Assembly: GCA_003635185.1 (NCBI GenBank)
Contig: PYJA01000044.1
Location: 24,680 to 88,679 of the forward strand
Source: Candidatus Poribacteria bacterium
GTDB lineage: Bacteria; Poribacteria; WGA-4E; WGA-3G
Direction: 5' to 3'
Length of the DNA: 64,000 nucleotides
Part shown: piece by piece, positions 19,841-30,163 of the stretch
Numbering within the stretch: the stretch's first letter is position 1
Layout: each line of letters opens with the position of its first letter
The notes under the pieces: model-generated
What the model saw: the letters and a program-made list of their open reading frames with translations, nothing else
Databases searched by the model: none
What the model was told of the DNA's origin: nothing
Made by a program: the position numbers and the translations under genes

Positions 19841-21110
19841 CTACCAGCTTTGTTTCTCCAATTTCCAGATCAAAAGCAACATAAGTGTGCTTACCTTCAC
19901 AGAGAAACGTGTCTCTCTGAAAGTCGCGCCGAGAATGAACCTCGCGCAGATCCCATCCGTTTACTTGGATATGACGGACCGGTGCATCAATCACTAACGT
20001 AAAGTTTGCTGTCGGGAATTGTGTGTAAAGATTTATTTGCTCTTGTTCTTCAAGGATAGTAACGTCTGTGAATTCACGTGCCATCCAATAGTGTCCGATT
20101 TCCGATGTTTTCATCCAGAGCGTTTTCGTTCTATCAGGATCGTAATTATCTAACCTTGATTTGACGGTTTTTAAAATATCAAATCCGAGTTTTTCTCCAT
20201 TAAAATAGAAACCGGGCCAATGTCCTACAAGGACACACGGCAGTTCCTTCTCAAGAATTGGTGGCAAACGCCCGCCTTGCCCATCTTCTGTAATGAACCG
20301 ATCAGCATTTCCTAAATCGTAACCTGTCCACCCGCCAAACCAATCACCTGCACACGCTACAATACTTGCAATAGCGATCCCTTTCTCCTTGTCGGCGTGC
20401 CAGATAGGGACATCTGGCAATTCATCGTGTTTAAGCCAAAGAAAATAGAAGGGGCGTGGATCATTGTTGACCTCCTGTGATGCGGCTAACACCGCCTTTG
20501 AATATGCTGCCTCTTGTCGTTTTCCGAATGCGCCAGGGCTCGTTACACCTTCACATGGAATGCCAACACTGTTTAGCATTTCCATCGCAGTGATAATATA
20601 ATCTGTTAATCTATTGTCAACAGGTGGATCTACCCACTCAACTTGTTCCCACTCTTCAGTCAGTGAGAACGTCTTCAAATCAACGACAGCGGTATGCGTG
20701 AGCATCTCCGGTGTTAAATCGAAGTTTGGCCAGATAATTTCTCTGTAAATTCGCAGCCACGACTGATATTCGTGTGTCTGACTTTTTTCGAAAACTTGGG
20801 CGGGAAACCCTTCATCAACGCGCCCAACTCCTGCGGGATAAGGAATAAGGCTAAACTTTCCTTTCACACCGTTTTCCCAGCACCATTCTGCCCACTCCCA
20901 CGCAAAGTCTGCAGGGATTGTTGGTGGTATTTTTTTTAGTTGAGCCGCATCACCTTCCCATCGATCTGGCGGGATATTCGGTTGATGTCGTGCTTTCCAC
21001 GCATGTCTTTGTTGTATCCAATAATAGGCGAGATTAATTACCGGACATGAATCGTCAACAATAAGGGATAATGGTGTTCTGAGGAGTGGATTACAGATAG
21101 TAACATTCAT
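19830..21110 (-). CDS. Hypothetical protein (possible polysaccharide-deacetylase-like)
   Basis: Long ORF; SLIVDDSCPVINL near N-terminus; convergent overlap with the SDR stop. Confidence 0.55.
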   Translation of the reverse strand: MNVTICNPLLRTPLSLIVDDSCPVINLAYYWIQQRHAWKARHQPNIPPDRWEGDAAQLKKIPPTIPADFAWEWAEWCWENGVKGKFSLIPYPAGVGRVDEGFPAQVFEKSQTHEYQSWLRIYREIIWPNFDLTPEMLTHTAVVDLKTFSLTEEWEQVEWVDPPVDNRLTDYIITAMEMLNSVGIPCEGVTSPGAFGKRQEAAYSKAVLAASQEVNNDPRPFYFLWLKHDELPDVPIWHADKEKGIAIASIVACAGDWFGGWTGYDLGNADRFITEDGQGGRLPPILEKELPCVLVGHWPGFYFNGEKLGFDILKTVKSRLDNYDPDRTKTLWMKTSEIGHYWMAREFTDVTILEEQEQINLYTQFPTANFTLVIDAPVRHIQVNGWDLREVHSRRDFQRDTFLCEGKHTYVAFDLEIGETKLVVTV

Positions 21111-21122
21111 TCTTTTCTGCTT

Positions 21123-21896
21123 CTATAGTCCAGTTTCATTGGTAATTTGTTTAACACAGTTTCTGATGTAGGGTACATCGTCTACCCATAGCCCTTGAAT
21201 ACCATTTTTTAGTGCCCAAGCAACATCCTGGGATGTCAAGATAAATCCAGCCTCAACAACAATTCCTTTTGCACACAATTCATTAACTTGTCGTGGAATG
21301 GAACGTGTAAAGGCGTTGTAGATTCCAAAATGATTAATTTTGTGCCATCCCAAGATAATACGGTTTGCATCAATCTCGGTGGCTGCTTTGAGAAAGTTTG
21401 CCATCGGATTAATGAAAATCACGCTCGTCTGGAGTTTCGGTTCTAATCGTTTCGCATCAACAAGCAATTGTTTTCGAAGATAAAAGGTGAGAATGCTGAC
21501 AAGATGAACGACATCAAAGTGATAAATACGTTCTATGATGATAGGGAGGAGTTCAGGTGTGTCCGATTTCGGTTCAACAAAACACGGCATCAGGTTTTCC
21601 TGTGCAAATCTAAGTGCGTCATCAAGGTGTGCCACAGGTTCATCTGAGTTTTTTGATTTTAATTGCTGTACCTCTTTCCAGTTTAATTGGCTGAGGGGCA
21701 TCGAGCATCCAGTGGCTTCGCTAATATCGTATCGGTTAAAATCAACATGAATCAACACTGGTTGCTTATCTTGGGTGAGGCAGACATCACATTCAAATCC
21801 ATCAGCACCGTCTGAGAGTGCTTGTTTAAAAGAGGCAAGTGTGTTTTCGGGTGCGCGTCCCATGCCGCCGCGATGTGCCAGAAGTTGAATGTTCAT
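21123..21896 (-). CDS. Glycerophosphodiester phosphodiesterase
   Basis: LLAHRGGMGRAPENTLASFKQALSDGADGFECDVCLTQDKQPVLIHVD. Confidence 0.9.
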   Translation of the reverse strand: MNIQLLAHRGGMGRAPENTLASFKQALSDGADGFECDVCLTQDKQPVLIHVDFNRYDISEATGCSMPLSQLNWKEVQQLKSKNSDEPVAHLDDALRFAQENLMPCFVEPKSDTPELLPIIIERIYHFDVVHLVSILTFYLRKQLLVDAKRLEPKLQTSVIFINPMANFLKAATEIDANRIILGWHKINHFGIYNAFTRSIPRQVNELCAKGIVVEAGFILTSQDVAWALKNGIQGLWVDDVPYIRNCVKQITNETGL

Positions 21897-22330
21897 AAAC
21901 TAATTTGTGCCGGATGTTCTCCTAAACTTAATAAGGCTCTACGCAGATTTATCCGCTGTGGAAGATTCATATTCAGTACCTCAGCTGTTGCCCTACCTGT
22001 CCGCGTACGACCTAAAATGAGGAGAAGGTCTTCACTCCACATAAAATGGCGATTCCAGTTTTTTAAACGAGGATTGAAGAGTGGAACACGTTGTCCTGTT
22101 TGTGGGTCTTGTGCATGTGTTTTTGCATGCTTGTGGTTGTTACACCTTGGGCATGCCCACGCTAAATTATCTAATGAATTAGTTCCACCCGTTTTTTGAG
22201 GAATGATATGTTCACAATGAAAAGAGGAGGTGGCGAAATTGTCAGGTGTTCTGCAATATTCACAAAATCCTTTCGCACGTCCTTGAACTTGTCGGCGTAT
22301 ACGAGCAGAAATACGATCAACGAACATCAT
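21893..22330 (-). CDS. HNH endonuclease
   Basis: CEYCRTPDNF...FHCEHIIPQKTGGTNSLDNLAWACPRCNNHK. Confidence 0.85.
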   Translation of the reverse strand: MMFVDRISARIRRQVQGRAKGFCEYCRTPDNFATSSFHCEHIIPQKTGGTNSLDNLAWACPRCNNHKHAKTHAQDPQTGQRVPLFNPRLKNWNRHFMWSEDLLLILGRTRTGRATAEVLNMNLPQRINLRRALLSLGEHPAQISL

Positions 22331-22827
22331 CCTTTACTATATTCCTGCCTTTTGGTTTCCGAATGAATTAATTGGGAAATAGATTCATAATAATCGGGTT
22401 CATCATGTTGGGAAATATGGAGACCATATTCTGAGAGAATTTCGCTTGCTGGTTTTTTCCAACGATGTACTAAGATAGTGAGTGCTTCAAGACGTTTGAC
22501 ACTCATTTCTGCCAACTTTGTTAAAAAATTCTCGTATTCAACCGTTTCGTCATCGCATAAGTCTGTATCCTCTCGCTTAAGTCGCAATTCCCAATATCGT
22601 CGATTCTCTTTTTCGGGTAAACGGGTGTTTTTCTTGATAAATGCTAATACCTCATCATCAGAGGCATCAGGATCGACGTTTTCATCTACTATGCTCCCCT
22701 GCTGTTGCTGCCATTCTGCCAACTTCTGCGTGAATTGATCCAGTTCGCCCGGCGATAACTGTTTAACGCTATTCAGTAAATGTTCTACTCTTAGTTCAGC
22801 GGGGACATCAACGATAGACATTAGCAT
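22327..22827 (-). CDS. Hypothetical protein paired with the HNH gene
   Basis: 166 aa ORF with 4 nt overlap to the HNH gene; VEHLLNSVKQLSPGELDQFTQKLAEWQQQQ. Confidence 0.65.
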   Translation of the reverse strand: MLMSIVDVPAELRVEHLLNSVKQLSPGELDQFTQKLAEWQQQQGSIVDENVDPDASDDEVLAFIKKNTRLPEKENRRYWELRLKREDTDLCDDETVEYENFLTKLAEMSVKRLEALTILVHRWKKPASEILSEYGLHISQHDEPDYYESISQLIHSETKRQEYSKG

Positions 22828-22935
22828 TCCTCCGAGGATGTAATGATATAGCGATTACAAATCGCTTTATATACCACAAGTTTAACACAGATTGTTGCAG
22901 GTTGCAAGTCGTTCTGTGTTGGCGTACGGAACAGG

Positions 22936-23667
22936 TTAGACTTCCTTTTTCTTATGCCACATCCACTCAAAGTTATCCTGCGGTTGAAATCCTAAAATCC
23001 GTTTCGTCTTCACATTTGAGAATTGCTGATGGGGCAAGTCTGCGAAGATATTGAAAATCTCACATTTTGATGGTAGTTCTTCCAGATCAATTTCCAGCCC
23101 CAACCGAAACGCCTCACCCGCATCGCGCCAGCTCACGGAAAATGGATTGAGATCGGTACCTTCTGCTTCATAGTTGAGGTCTTGGAAACTGAGAAATAGA
23201 TAACAGAGAACATAGATGTCGTAATGTTCAGTAAATATCTTACAGATTTCTTGTCCAAGCCCCTTCGTTAACGGATAGAGTCCCGTGCTGGTATGCGGTG
23301 GCACATCAGGGTTGATTTCATAATCGTAGGAAGTATAACTCTCACCTTGGATGGTAAAATGCGGACCGGTATTGATAACGCGGCGTATGCCGTGTTCAAC
23401 AGCAGCACGCATCATGTTATAACATCCACGGGTGCTAACATCAAATGCTAATTGCCGGTCATGACGAAGCACTGAGCAGTTGATAATAGTGTCCATTCCC
23501 TCTGCTGCGTGCATCACTTGGTCTAATGAACCGACATCAATGTGCATAGATTCATGTTTCGTTTCAATCTCATTTATGTCTGTTACGCGCAAAGTGTAGT
23601 AGGGTTCCAATGCCTTAACAACATGGGGACCGAGGTAACCGTTTCCACCTAAAATAAGAACTTTCAT
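22936..23667 (-). CDS. NAD-dependent epimerase/dehydratase
   Basis: MKVLILGGNGYLGPHVVKAL Rossmann motif. Confidence 0.8.
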   Translation of the reverse strand: MKVLILGGNGYLGPHVVKALEPYYTLRVTDINEIETKHESMHIDVGSLDQVMHAAEGMDTIINCSVLRHDRQLAFDVSTRGCYNMMRAAVEHGIRRVINTGPHFTIQGESYTSYDYEINPDVPPHTSTGLYPLTKGLGQEICKIFTEHYDIYVLCYLFLSFQDLNYEAEGTDLNPFSVSWRDAGEAFRLGLEIDLEELPSKCEIFNIFADLPHQQFSNVKTKRILGFQPQDNFEWMWHKKKEV

Positions 23668-23689
23668 TGCTATATTTCCTCCGGGCCAG

Positions 23690-24409
23690 CTATTTTGTCG
23701 TTGGCACAAATTGTGGATTGAATTTCAAATGTCCCTTCGCTTTTCCGATATTAAAACGGGAACCGGAAAAGTCCGATTGGACATGAAAAATGCCCCATTT
23801 CGACGGTGCATCAATTGCGCCTTGGAATGCTGCAACAGCATCGTTTATTTCAAGCCACATAGCGTTGAACTCCGCCTCAGCTGCTTCTTCAGCTGTAGTA
23901 ATTGTGCCAAGTCTAAGGCATGTTACTTGGATTTTTCCTTCCCGTGCGAATTCACGACATGTAAATTCACCAAGGTGTTTTGCCAGTACGAAACTATCCG
24001 TACTCGGACGCGGCCTCCAATTCTCTTTAACAGTCCAATCTTCACTGTGTTGCTCAAACAAGCGAAGTGTGCTGGCATAGATAAAGTGTTGGACACCTTC
24101 TGCCGATGCAGCCATCAACAAGTTGTAGGTGCAACGTGTCTGATAATCAATCTCAAAGTTTTCTGGTTGGTCGGCATTTGCCACAAGATCGGACGGGACT
24201 TCTGCGATATGGACAATAGCGTCTATGCCCTTCACCAATTCGTTTGTTGACTCGTCGTGTCCTAACGCACTCTGCACAAACTCACATCCATGTAAATTGG
24301 CGCTATCAATAGGTTGAAGTTCAGTTAGACGGATCGTATGCGATTTAGATGCAGCGGCTACTAATTTGCGTGCCAATTCAGAAGCTGCTGAGGTAATCAA
24401 AACTTTCAT
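23690..24409 (-). CDS. NAD-dependent epimerase/dehydratase
   Basis: MKVLITSAASELARKLVAAA; HFIYASTLRLF. Confidence 0.75.
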   Translation of the reverse strand: MKVLITSAASELARKLVAAASKSHTIRLTELQPIDSANLHGCEFVQSALGHDESTNELVKGIDAIVHIAEVPSDLVANADQPENFEIDYQTRCTYNLLMAASAEGVQHFIYASTLRLFEQHSEDWTVKENWRPRPSTDSFVLAKHLGEFTCREFAREGKIQVTCLRLGTITTAEEAAEAEFNAMWLEINDAVAAFQGAIDAPSKWGIFHVQSDFSGSRFNIGKAKGHLKFNPQFVPTTK

Positions 24410-24445
24410 AGGATTTCTCTCAAAATTTGGGATATTAGGTTTGTT

Positions 24446-24856
24446 CTATAAAACTTCTCGAATTTTCGTTGCAATGTTTTTAATCTCTTCAATATTTCCT
24501 TCACCCCTCGGTTGCCAAAGTGGCTGCAATGAATCTGCTTTCCACCGCGGAATGAGGTGCAGATGAAAATGGAAAACCGTCTGAAATCCGGCTGGTTCGT
24601 TATTTTGAATTAGGTTGAGACCATCTGGGTTTAGTGCCTCACGAATCGCTGTAGCAAGCGGGATTGCGGCTTCCATTATTTTACTGCCTACTTCTGTAGG
24701 TATATCAAAGATATTCCGATAGTGTTGCTTCGGTATAATCACTAAATGTCCCGGGGTTGCAGGGGCAATATCCATAAAAGCAAAAACGTGTTCGTTTTCA
24801 TATACTTTGGCAGAGGGAATTTGGCCTTCAGCAATCGCACAAAAGATACATTCCAT
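24446..24856 (-). CDS. HIT-family protein
   Basis: MECIFCAIAEGQIPSAKVYENEHVFAFMDI...HFHLHLIPRW. Confidence 0.9.
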   Translation of the reverse strand: MECIFCAIAEGQIPSAKVYENEHVFAFMDIAPATPGHLVIIPKQHYRNIFDIPTEVGSKIMEAAIPLATAIREALNPDGLNLIQNNEPAGFQTVFHFHLHLIPRWKADSLQPLWQPRGEGNIEEIKNIATKIREVL

Positions 24857-24923
24857 TAATTCGTATCCTCGCAAGAATTTTGGGTAATTTTAGCAAATTC
24901 GGATTTGAATATCAAGAATAAAT

Positions 24924-25094
24924 ATGAGTTCGTTTACGACACCTGTCAACTCGTTGACATCTGTTCAGGAGATATGTTATCATTTCAAGCAAGGTGGGAA
25001 GAATTTTGTAGCCTTAAAAATTATTGATGACGGAGATGTGATTGGAGGTTTTGATTTTCAAGTTACAGCACCAAAGGATCGGAGACATAGTTAA
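24924..25094 (+). CDS. Small ORF of unknown function (56 aa)
   Basis: MSSFTTPVNSLTSVQEICYHFKQGGKNFVALKIIDDGDVIGGFDFQVTAPKDRRHS*; below the ORF-track length cutoff. Confidence 0.35.
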   Translation: MSSFTTPVNSLTSVQEICYHFKQGGKNFVALKIIDDGDVIGGFDFQVTAPKDRRHS

Positions 25095-25147
25095 ACCTGT
25101 AACTATTGAACCAGTGAAAATGTCTTGAATTAGGAGGAGTTCCATAA

Positions 25148-25882
25148 ATGATAGGTGAAGAAAAATTTAAGGTAGACCTTGAAGGCTATCTCGTCATTAA
25201 GAACGTTTTGACTGAAGACGAAGTGGCAGAAATGAACGCCTTTATAGACAAAGGCGATATGGATAGGCGACCGAGTCTTTGGGGAGAACCGTTTAAGAAT
25301 TTGATTGACCATCCAAAAATACTTCCGTACCTTATTGAGTTATTGGGACCGCATGTCCGTCTCGATCATGATTACGCAATCTTGATGAACGCAGGCGAAA
25401 AAAGGGGTGGATTGCACGGCGGTGAAGATGGTGGACATGCACGCGGAAACGTGGGGGATCACTGGTATAAATACCGCGATGGCGTGATGCGGAATGGATT
25501 GTGTGTGATGACCTACAATTTGGCAGATGCCCCGGAAGGTGCAGGCGGGTTTGCGTGTATTCCAGCAAGTCATAAAAGCAATTTTGCACCAGAAATTCCG
25601 AGAGAGGTTCGACTCTTTGAACGTGCAGCACACTATGTCGTTCAACCGCCACTTGAAGCGGGAGATGTGCTGTTTTTTACTGAAGCACTTATTCACGGTA
25701 CAATGCCGTGGACAGCAACGCATCAGCGGCGTGCTTTGCTATATAAATATAGTCCCGGACATTCCGCGTGGTCGGGGAATTACTATGACATTAGCCAGTA
25801 TAACGACTTGACAGAACAGCAGAAACGAATGCTCTTGCCACCATCTATAGGTAGGAGGCCGCGCGTTGTAGAAGCGAATTGA
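25148..25882 (+). CDS. Phytanoyl-CoA dioxygenase (PhyH) family protein
   Basis: LRLDHDYAI...GLHGGEDGG...YNLADAPEGAGGFACIPASHKSNF...GDVLFFTEALIHGTMPW. Confidence 0.9.
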   Translation: MIGEEKFKVDLEGYLVIKNVLTEDEVAEMNAFIDKGDMDRRPSLWGEPFKNLIDHPKILPYLIELLGPHVRLDHDYAILMNAGEKRGGLHGGEDGGHARGNVGDHWYKYRDGVMRNGLCVMTYNLADAPEGAGGFACIPASHKSNFAPEIPREVRLFERAAHYVVQPPLEAGDVLFFTEALIHGTMPWTATHQRRALLYKYSPGHSAWSGNYYDISQYNDLTEQQKRMLLPPSIGRRPRVVEAN

Positions 25883-26056
25883 GATTGACTGTTATAGTGA
25901 AATCCACAATTACCTGGACATTGGCAAGGTTAGGAAACCTTGCCAGCGTTATGGTGTGGGGATGTTGTTCATTGAAATGTGAACATATTTTCGGATTTTA
26001 CTATAAGAATCTGGTGCTAAAACTGATAACCACTACATAGAAAGGAATTTATATCC

Positions 26057-26791
26057 ATGACAGGTGAAGAGAAATTTGCCGCAGACCTTGAGGGATATCT
26101 GATAATTAAGAACGTTTTGACAGATGATGAAGTTGGTGAGATGAACGCCTTTATTGACAGAGGTGAGCTGCAAGGACCTCCGAGTCTTTGGGGTGAACCC
26201 TTTAAACGTCTCATTGACCATCCGAAAATTCTACCCTATCTTATAGAAATGCTGGGTCCAAATGTCCGTCTGGATCACGATTACCCCATTTTTATGAAAG
26301 ATGGCGATGGACGCGGAGGACTACACGGTGGTGAAGATGGTGGTCGGCCCGGTGGTCCCGAAGGCGATCATTGGTATAAGTATCGTGACGGTGTGATGCG
26401 GAATGGGTTATGTGTCATGACATACAACCTTGCAGATGCACCTGAAGGCGCAGGCGGTTTTGCATGTATTCCGGGGAGCCACAAAAGCAACTTTTTGAGA
26501 GAAATACCACCAGAAGTTCGCAACTTTGAACGTCCAGTACACTATGTCGTTCAACCTGCGCTTGGAGCAGGAGATGTGTTGTTTTTTACGGAGGCACTTG
26601 TTCATGGCACAATGCCGTGGAAAGCGGACCATCAACGTCGTTCCTTGTTATACAAATACAGTCCGGGACATTCCGCGTGGTCCGGAAATTACTACGACAT
26701 TAGCAAATACGGCGAGTTGACTGAGCAGCAGAAACGGATGCTGATGGCACCGTCCATTGGTGGGAGACCGCGCGTCGTAGATTCAAATTAA
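26057..26791 (+). CDS. Phytanoyl-CoA dioxygenase (PhyH) family protein, tandem paralogue
   Basis: Same motifs as 25148-25882 throughout. Confidence 0.9.
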   Translation: MTGEEKFAADLEGYLIIKNVLTDDEVGEMNAFIDRGELQGPPSLWGEPFKRLIDHPKILPYLIEMLGPNVRLDHDYPIFMKDGDGRGGLHGGEDGGRPGGPEGDHWYKYRDGVMRNGLCVMTYNLADAPEGAGGFACIPGSHKSNFLREIPPEVRNFERPVHYVVQPALGAGDVLFFTEALVHGTMPWKADHQRRSLLYKYSPGHSAWSGNYYDISKYGELTEQQKRMLMAPSIGGRPRVVDSN

Positions 26792-26803
26792 GAGGAAGGT
26801 GTA

Positions 26804-27970
26804 ATGCCAAAAACCCAACTGACAGGCAAACAGAGCGACTTCCTTAAAATCGTTGTTGCTGCGGCAGGACGTGGTGACCTTGAGGCAGTTCGGCAATTTT
26901 TAGAAGACAGACCTGAATGGCTTCACACCATCGGTTCGCACGGTAGAACAATGTTATGGGAGGCTGCATATCGTGGAAAATTAGAAGTCGTTAAATTTCT
27001 GGTAGAACAAGGTGCGGATATAAATCTTCCCGGTTGCCATCTTAGTCAACACGATCTTGAAATAACACCCTACTGTGTTGCACGGCACGAAGGACGCGAC
27101 GAGGTAGCGGATTATCTGTTACAGCAAGGCGCAATTGTGGATATTCATACCGCTGCCTATCTCGCTGACTATGAAACGACTCTTTCGATCCTTGATAACG
27201 ACCCTAATCTTGTCAATAGCAGATACCTCCAGTCCGTGATGCTGCCATCAGGTGAACCGGATTCCTTTGAATATCGTGATACGGAGTGGGCTACACCGCT
27301 CTGCTATGCGATTGTTGGAGGGAATATACGGATTGTTAAACTGCTTATTTCAAGAGGTGCTATAATTGAACCGCACAGTAAACTTTTGTTGGATCACGCC
27401 GTATCAGCGGATCGGGTAGACATTGTTAAATTGCTAATTAATAATGGAGCGGACCCAAGCGAAGCACCACGAATTTATGATGATAATTCTGAGATGAGTG
27501 TACTGCTCAAGTCTCATGGTGTCCCGTCCAAGGACATAAACGCCTTTGACTGGATGGGTTGGCCTCCACTTCCTTATGCATGCCGTGGGGATAAAGGAGA
27601 ACATCCTGAAGCAGTTCTGAGACTTTTGGAACTGGGTGCAGATATAAATGTCCAAAGTAGCAAAGGGAAAACAGCACTGCACTGTGCTGCGAAGGCAGGT
27701 TTTCTCAAAGTAATTGATGTTTTGATGGAAAATGGCGCGACTATTGATGCAACCGACAACAACGGTGAAACGCCGCTGTTTGAAGCAATTCGTTCAACAA
27801 TAAAAGATAGAGACAAACAACGTGCATCAATAGAAGCACTGCTTGTAAAAGGCGCAAACCCGAATCATAAGAATAAGAGAGAGTTAACGCCGCTACAAGT
27901 TGCTCAGCAGATGCGGAGAGCAGACGCAGAAAAAGTTGTTGCATTATTGAAAAAGTATCGTGCTGCCTAA
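26804..27970 (+). CDS. Ankyrin-repeat protein
   Basis: Repeated GRTMLWEAAYRGKLEVVKFLVEQGADINLP-type units. Confidence 0.9.
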   Translation: MPKTQLTGKQSDFLKIVVAAAGRGDLEAVRQFLEDRPEWLHTIGSHGRTMLWEAAYRGKLEVVKFLVEQGADINLPGCHLSQHDLEITPYCVARHEGRDEVADYLLQQGAIVDIHTAAYLADYETTLSILDNDPNLVNSRYLQSVMLPSGEPDSFEYRDTEWATPLCYAIVGGNIRIVKLLISRGAIIEPHSKLLLDHAVSADRVDIVKLLINNGADPSEAPRIYDDNSEMSVLLKSHGVPSKDINAFDWMGWPPLPYACRGDKGEHPEAVLRLLELGADINVQSSKGKTALHCAAKAGFLKVIDVLMENGATIDATDNNGETPLFEAIRSTIKDRDKQRASIEALLVKGANPNHKNKRELTPLQVAQQMRRADAEKVVALLKKYRAA

Positions 27971-28013
27971 CTTGTCCTATCCACTTTTAGTTTTGTAACC
28001 TGACTTTATAAAA

Positions 28014-28745
28014 ATGAAAACTCCGTATACACGCGAAAAACTCATCCAAGATTTTTCCGATCTGGGCATTGAAAAAGCAGATACGCTTTTTATCCATTCG
28101 TCCTTCAAGAGTTTAGGTGCTGTTGAAGGCGGAGCTGGTACTGTTATTTCTGCGCTTGAGGCGGTCATCCGACAAGATGGATTGATTTTGATGCCTTCGT
28201 TTAACCTTCTACCGAGTCGTGAGGAACGTGTGGGATCCTGGGATGTTGAAAAAACTCCCTCCACAGTAGGATGGTTGACAGAGTTTTTTCGGCAGATGCC
28301 CGGCACCTATCGTTCTGACCACTATTCGCATTCTGTTGCTGCACGCGGGAAAGGTGCGGAGAAGTTTGTCGCTGATCATCTCCGATGTGACGGCTATCAA
28401 TCTCCGTGGGATTACCCGCCTTGGGGAAAGACTTATGGCACGCATTCGCCAATGTTCCGCGCATACAAGGCTAATGGCAAACTTCTCATGCTTGGTGTTG
28501 ATTACCAAACCTCAACTTATATTCATCTGGTTGAGGTAATTTATTGGAATAAACGCCTTGCTGATAATTCTGAAGCAAACTTTGTTGGATTAAATCGTCC
28601 AAAACTGGGTGAATTTTGGGATGGACTCGGTAATCTGAGACGGAGTCAGGTCGGAGATTCAGACTGTCGTTTGTCTAACATAAAGACGTATGTAGATACT
28701 CTTCTCGCAGAAGTTGAAAGGAATCCTAACCCTTACGTTGCGTAA
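28014..28745 (+). CDS. Aminoglycoside N(3)-acetyltransferase-family protein
   Basis: LFIHSSFKSLGAVEGGAGTVISALEAVI...LMPSFN...HSPMF...LLMLGVDYQTSTYIHLVE. Confidence 0.85.
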   Translation: MKTPYTREKLIQDFSDLGIEKADTLFIHSSFKSLGAVEGGAGTVISALEAVIRQDGLILMPSFNLLPSREERVGSWDVEKTPSTVGWLTEFFRQMPGTYRSDHYSHSVAARGKGAEKFVADHLRCDGYQSPWDYPPWGKTYGTHSPMFRAYKANGKLLMLGVDYQTSTYIHLVEVIYWNKRLADNSEANFVGLNRPKLGEFWDGLGNLRRSQVGDSDCRLSNIKTYVDTLLAEVERNPNPYVA

Positions 28746-28786
28746 AGTGTATAATTGAAAAGGATTACTCATCTCCATAGGAGTTA

Positions 28787-29383
28787 TTGATGACCGACAA
28801 AGAGATTATTACGCATTCACGTTCGCTACGGAACGAAGCAAGCAACCTGCTTAATCACGAAGGTTTGCTGCCAATGTTAAAATATTTCGGGACAACTCGT
28901 GTTATCGGTAGTTATACATTGGATACGATGACATGGCGTGATATTGACATTAGTATGATACTGCCGGATGAACAGGATGTTGAACTTTTCTTTGAAATTG
29001 GGAGCAGAATCGCAACGAAGTTTCACGTTACAAAAATGTCGTATTCAAATCACTTTATTCGCAATTTTCCAGGGTTTGATCACGGGCTTTATTGGGGTAT
29101 TCGGCTTTGCTATGCGGAACGGGAATGGAAGATAGACCTATGGGGATATGGCGAAACAGATTATGAAACACACATGGCTGACTTTGATGTGTTGCACAAC
29201 CAGCTGCAGCAGGCAGATCGCACTGCAATCCTTCGTATCAAACACGCTGTATCTCAACGTCCCGACTATCGGGGAGATGTCTATAATAGTATGGCGATCT
29301 ACCGCGCAGTACTTGAGGGAAAGGTTAAATCTTTAGAGGAATTCAACGCCTGGATTGAAAGGAATTCACATGCTAACACTTGA
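28787..29383 (+). CDS. Nucleotidyltransferase-fold-like hypothetical protein
   Basis: VIGSYTLDTMTWRDIDISMIL resembles a GS...DxD NTase core. Confidence 0.5.
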   Translation: MMTDKEIITHSRSLRNEASNLLNHEGLLPMLKYFGTTRVIGSYTLDTMTWRDIDISMILPDEQDVELFFEIGSRIATKFHVTKMSYSNHFIRNFPGFDHGLYWGIRLCYAEREWKIDLWGYGETDYETHMADFDVLHNQLQQADRTAILRIKHAVSQRPDYRGDVYNSMAIYRAVLEGKVKSLEEFNAWIERNSHANT

Positions 29384-30155
29384 AGAAAAATGGTTTTTTG
29401 ACCACCACGGATTTATCATTCTCCGCAATGTCGTACCCTCCGAAGATATCCAACGAATGATAGAATTGGGCAATCTTTGGCACGACATGACGTTAGAAGA
29501 ATTGCCGCCTCCGTTAACTTCTACTTCGCGCAACAGCCCCTATTCTTCAACGATTGCACACTGGATAAATAATGTCCAATACGGTGATGCAGTTTTCCAG
29601 CGATTAGTGCTTAATCTTGAGATTATGCGCGTCGTTATTGCACTAACGCGAGCAGCACCATGCCTCGTAGACTGTGCCTTGACCAAAAACTATACAACCT
29701 CTGATGACATCAATTTTCATGCGTCTGGGCAGGATTACGGCGTGGAGAATGGTGAACCGCACGCTGGTTTTATCAATGCTGGCACATCTTTAGTTGATGT
29801 CCCTGAAGGAACCGGTTTTGTCTGCCTACCCGGAAGCCATAAACGAAACTTTGACCCACCTGATAATCTGTCAATTTATGACGGTCCCCCTACAGTAAGC
29901 AATGTTCCCGTCAATGCTGGTGATTGCGTTATCTTCACAGAAGCACTCTACCACGGTGCCAGACGTTGGACAGAAGATTATCCTCGTTTTACTGTTTTTA
30001 ACCGATACATTGATAACGGATCGCATGGCGCGTTGCCTAAAGAGGAACATAAACATCTGATCTCGGATGAGGTTTACGAATTGGAACAGCCAGCGATTCG
30101 TGGGCAACAGAAACAAGTTGTAAAACGTATTTTAAATGACTTGGGTTCAGTTTAA
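29370..30155 (+). CDS. PhyH family protein
   Basis: PHAGFINAGTSLVDVPEGTGFVCLPGSHKRNFDPP...GDCVIFTEALYHGARRW; start set at MLTLEEKW. Confidence 0.85.
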   Translation: MLTLEEKWFFDHHGFIILRNVVPSEDIQRMIELGNLWHDMTLEELPPPLTSTSRNSPYSSTIAHWINNVQYGDAVFQRLVLNLEIMRVVIALTRAAPCLVDCALTKNYTTSDDINFHASGQDYGVENGEPHAGFINAGTSLVDVPEGTGFVCLPGSHKRNFDPPDNLSIYDGPPTVSNVPVNAGDCVIFTEALYHGARRWTEDYPRFTVFNRYIDNGSHGALPKEEHKHLISDEVYELEQPAIRGQQKQVVKRILNDLGSV

Positions 30156-30163
30156 AACTTTCT

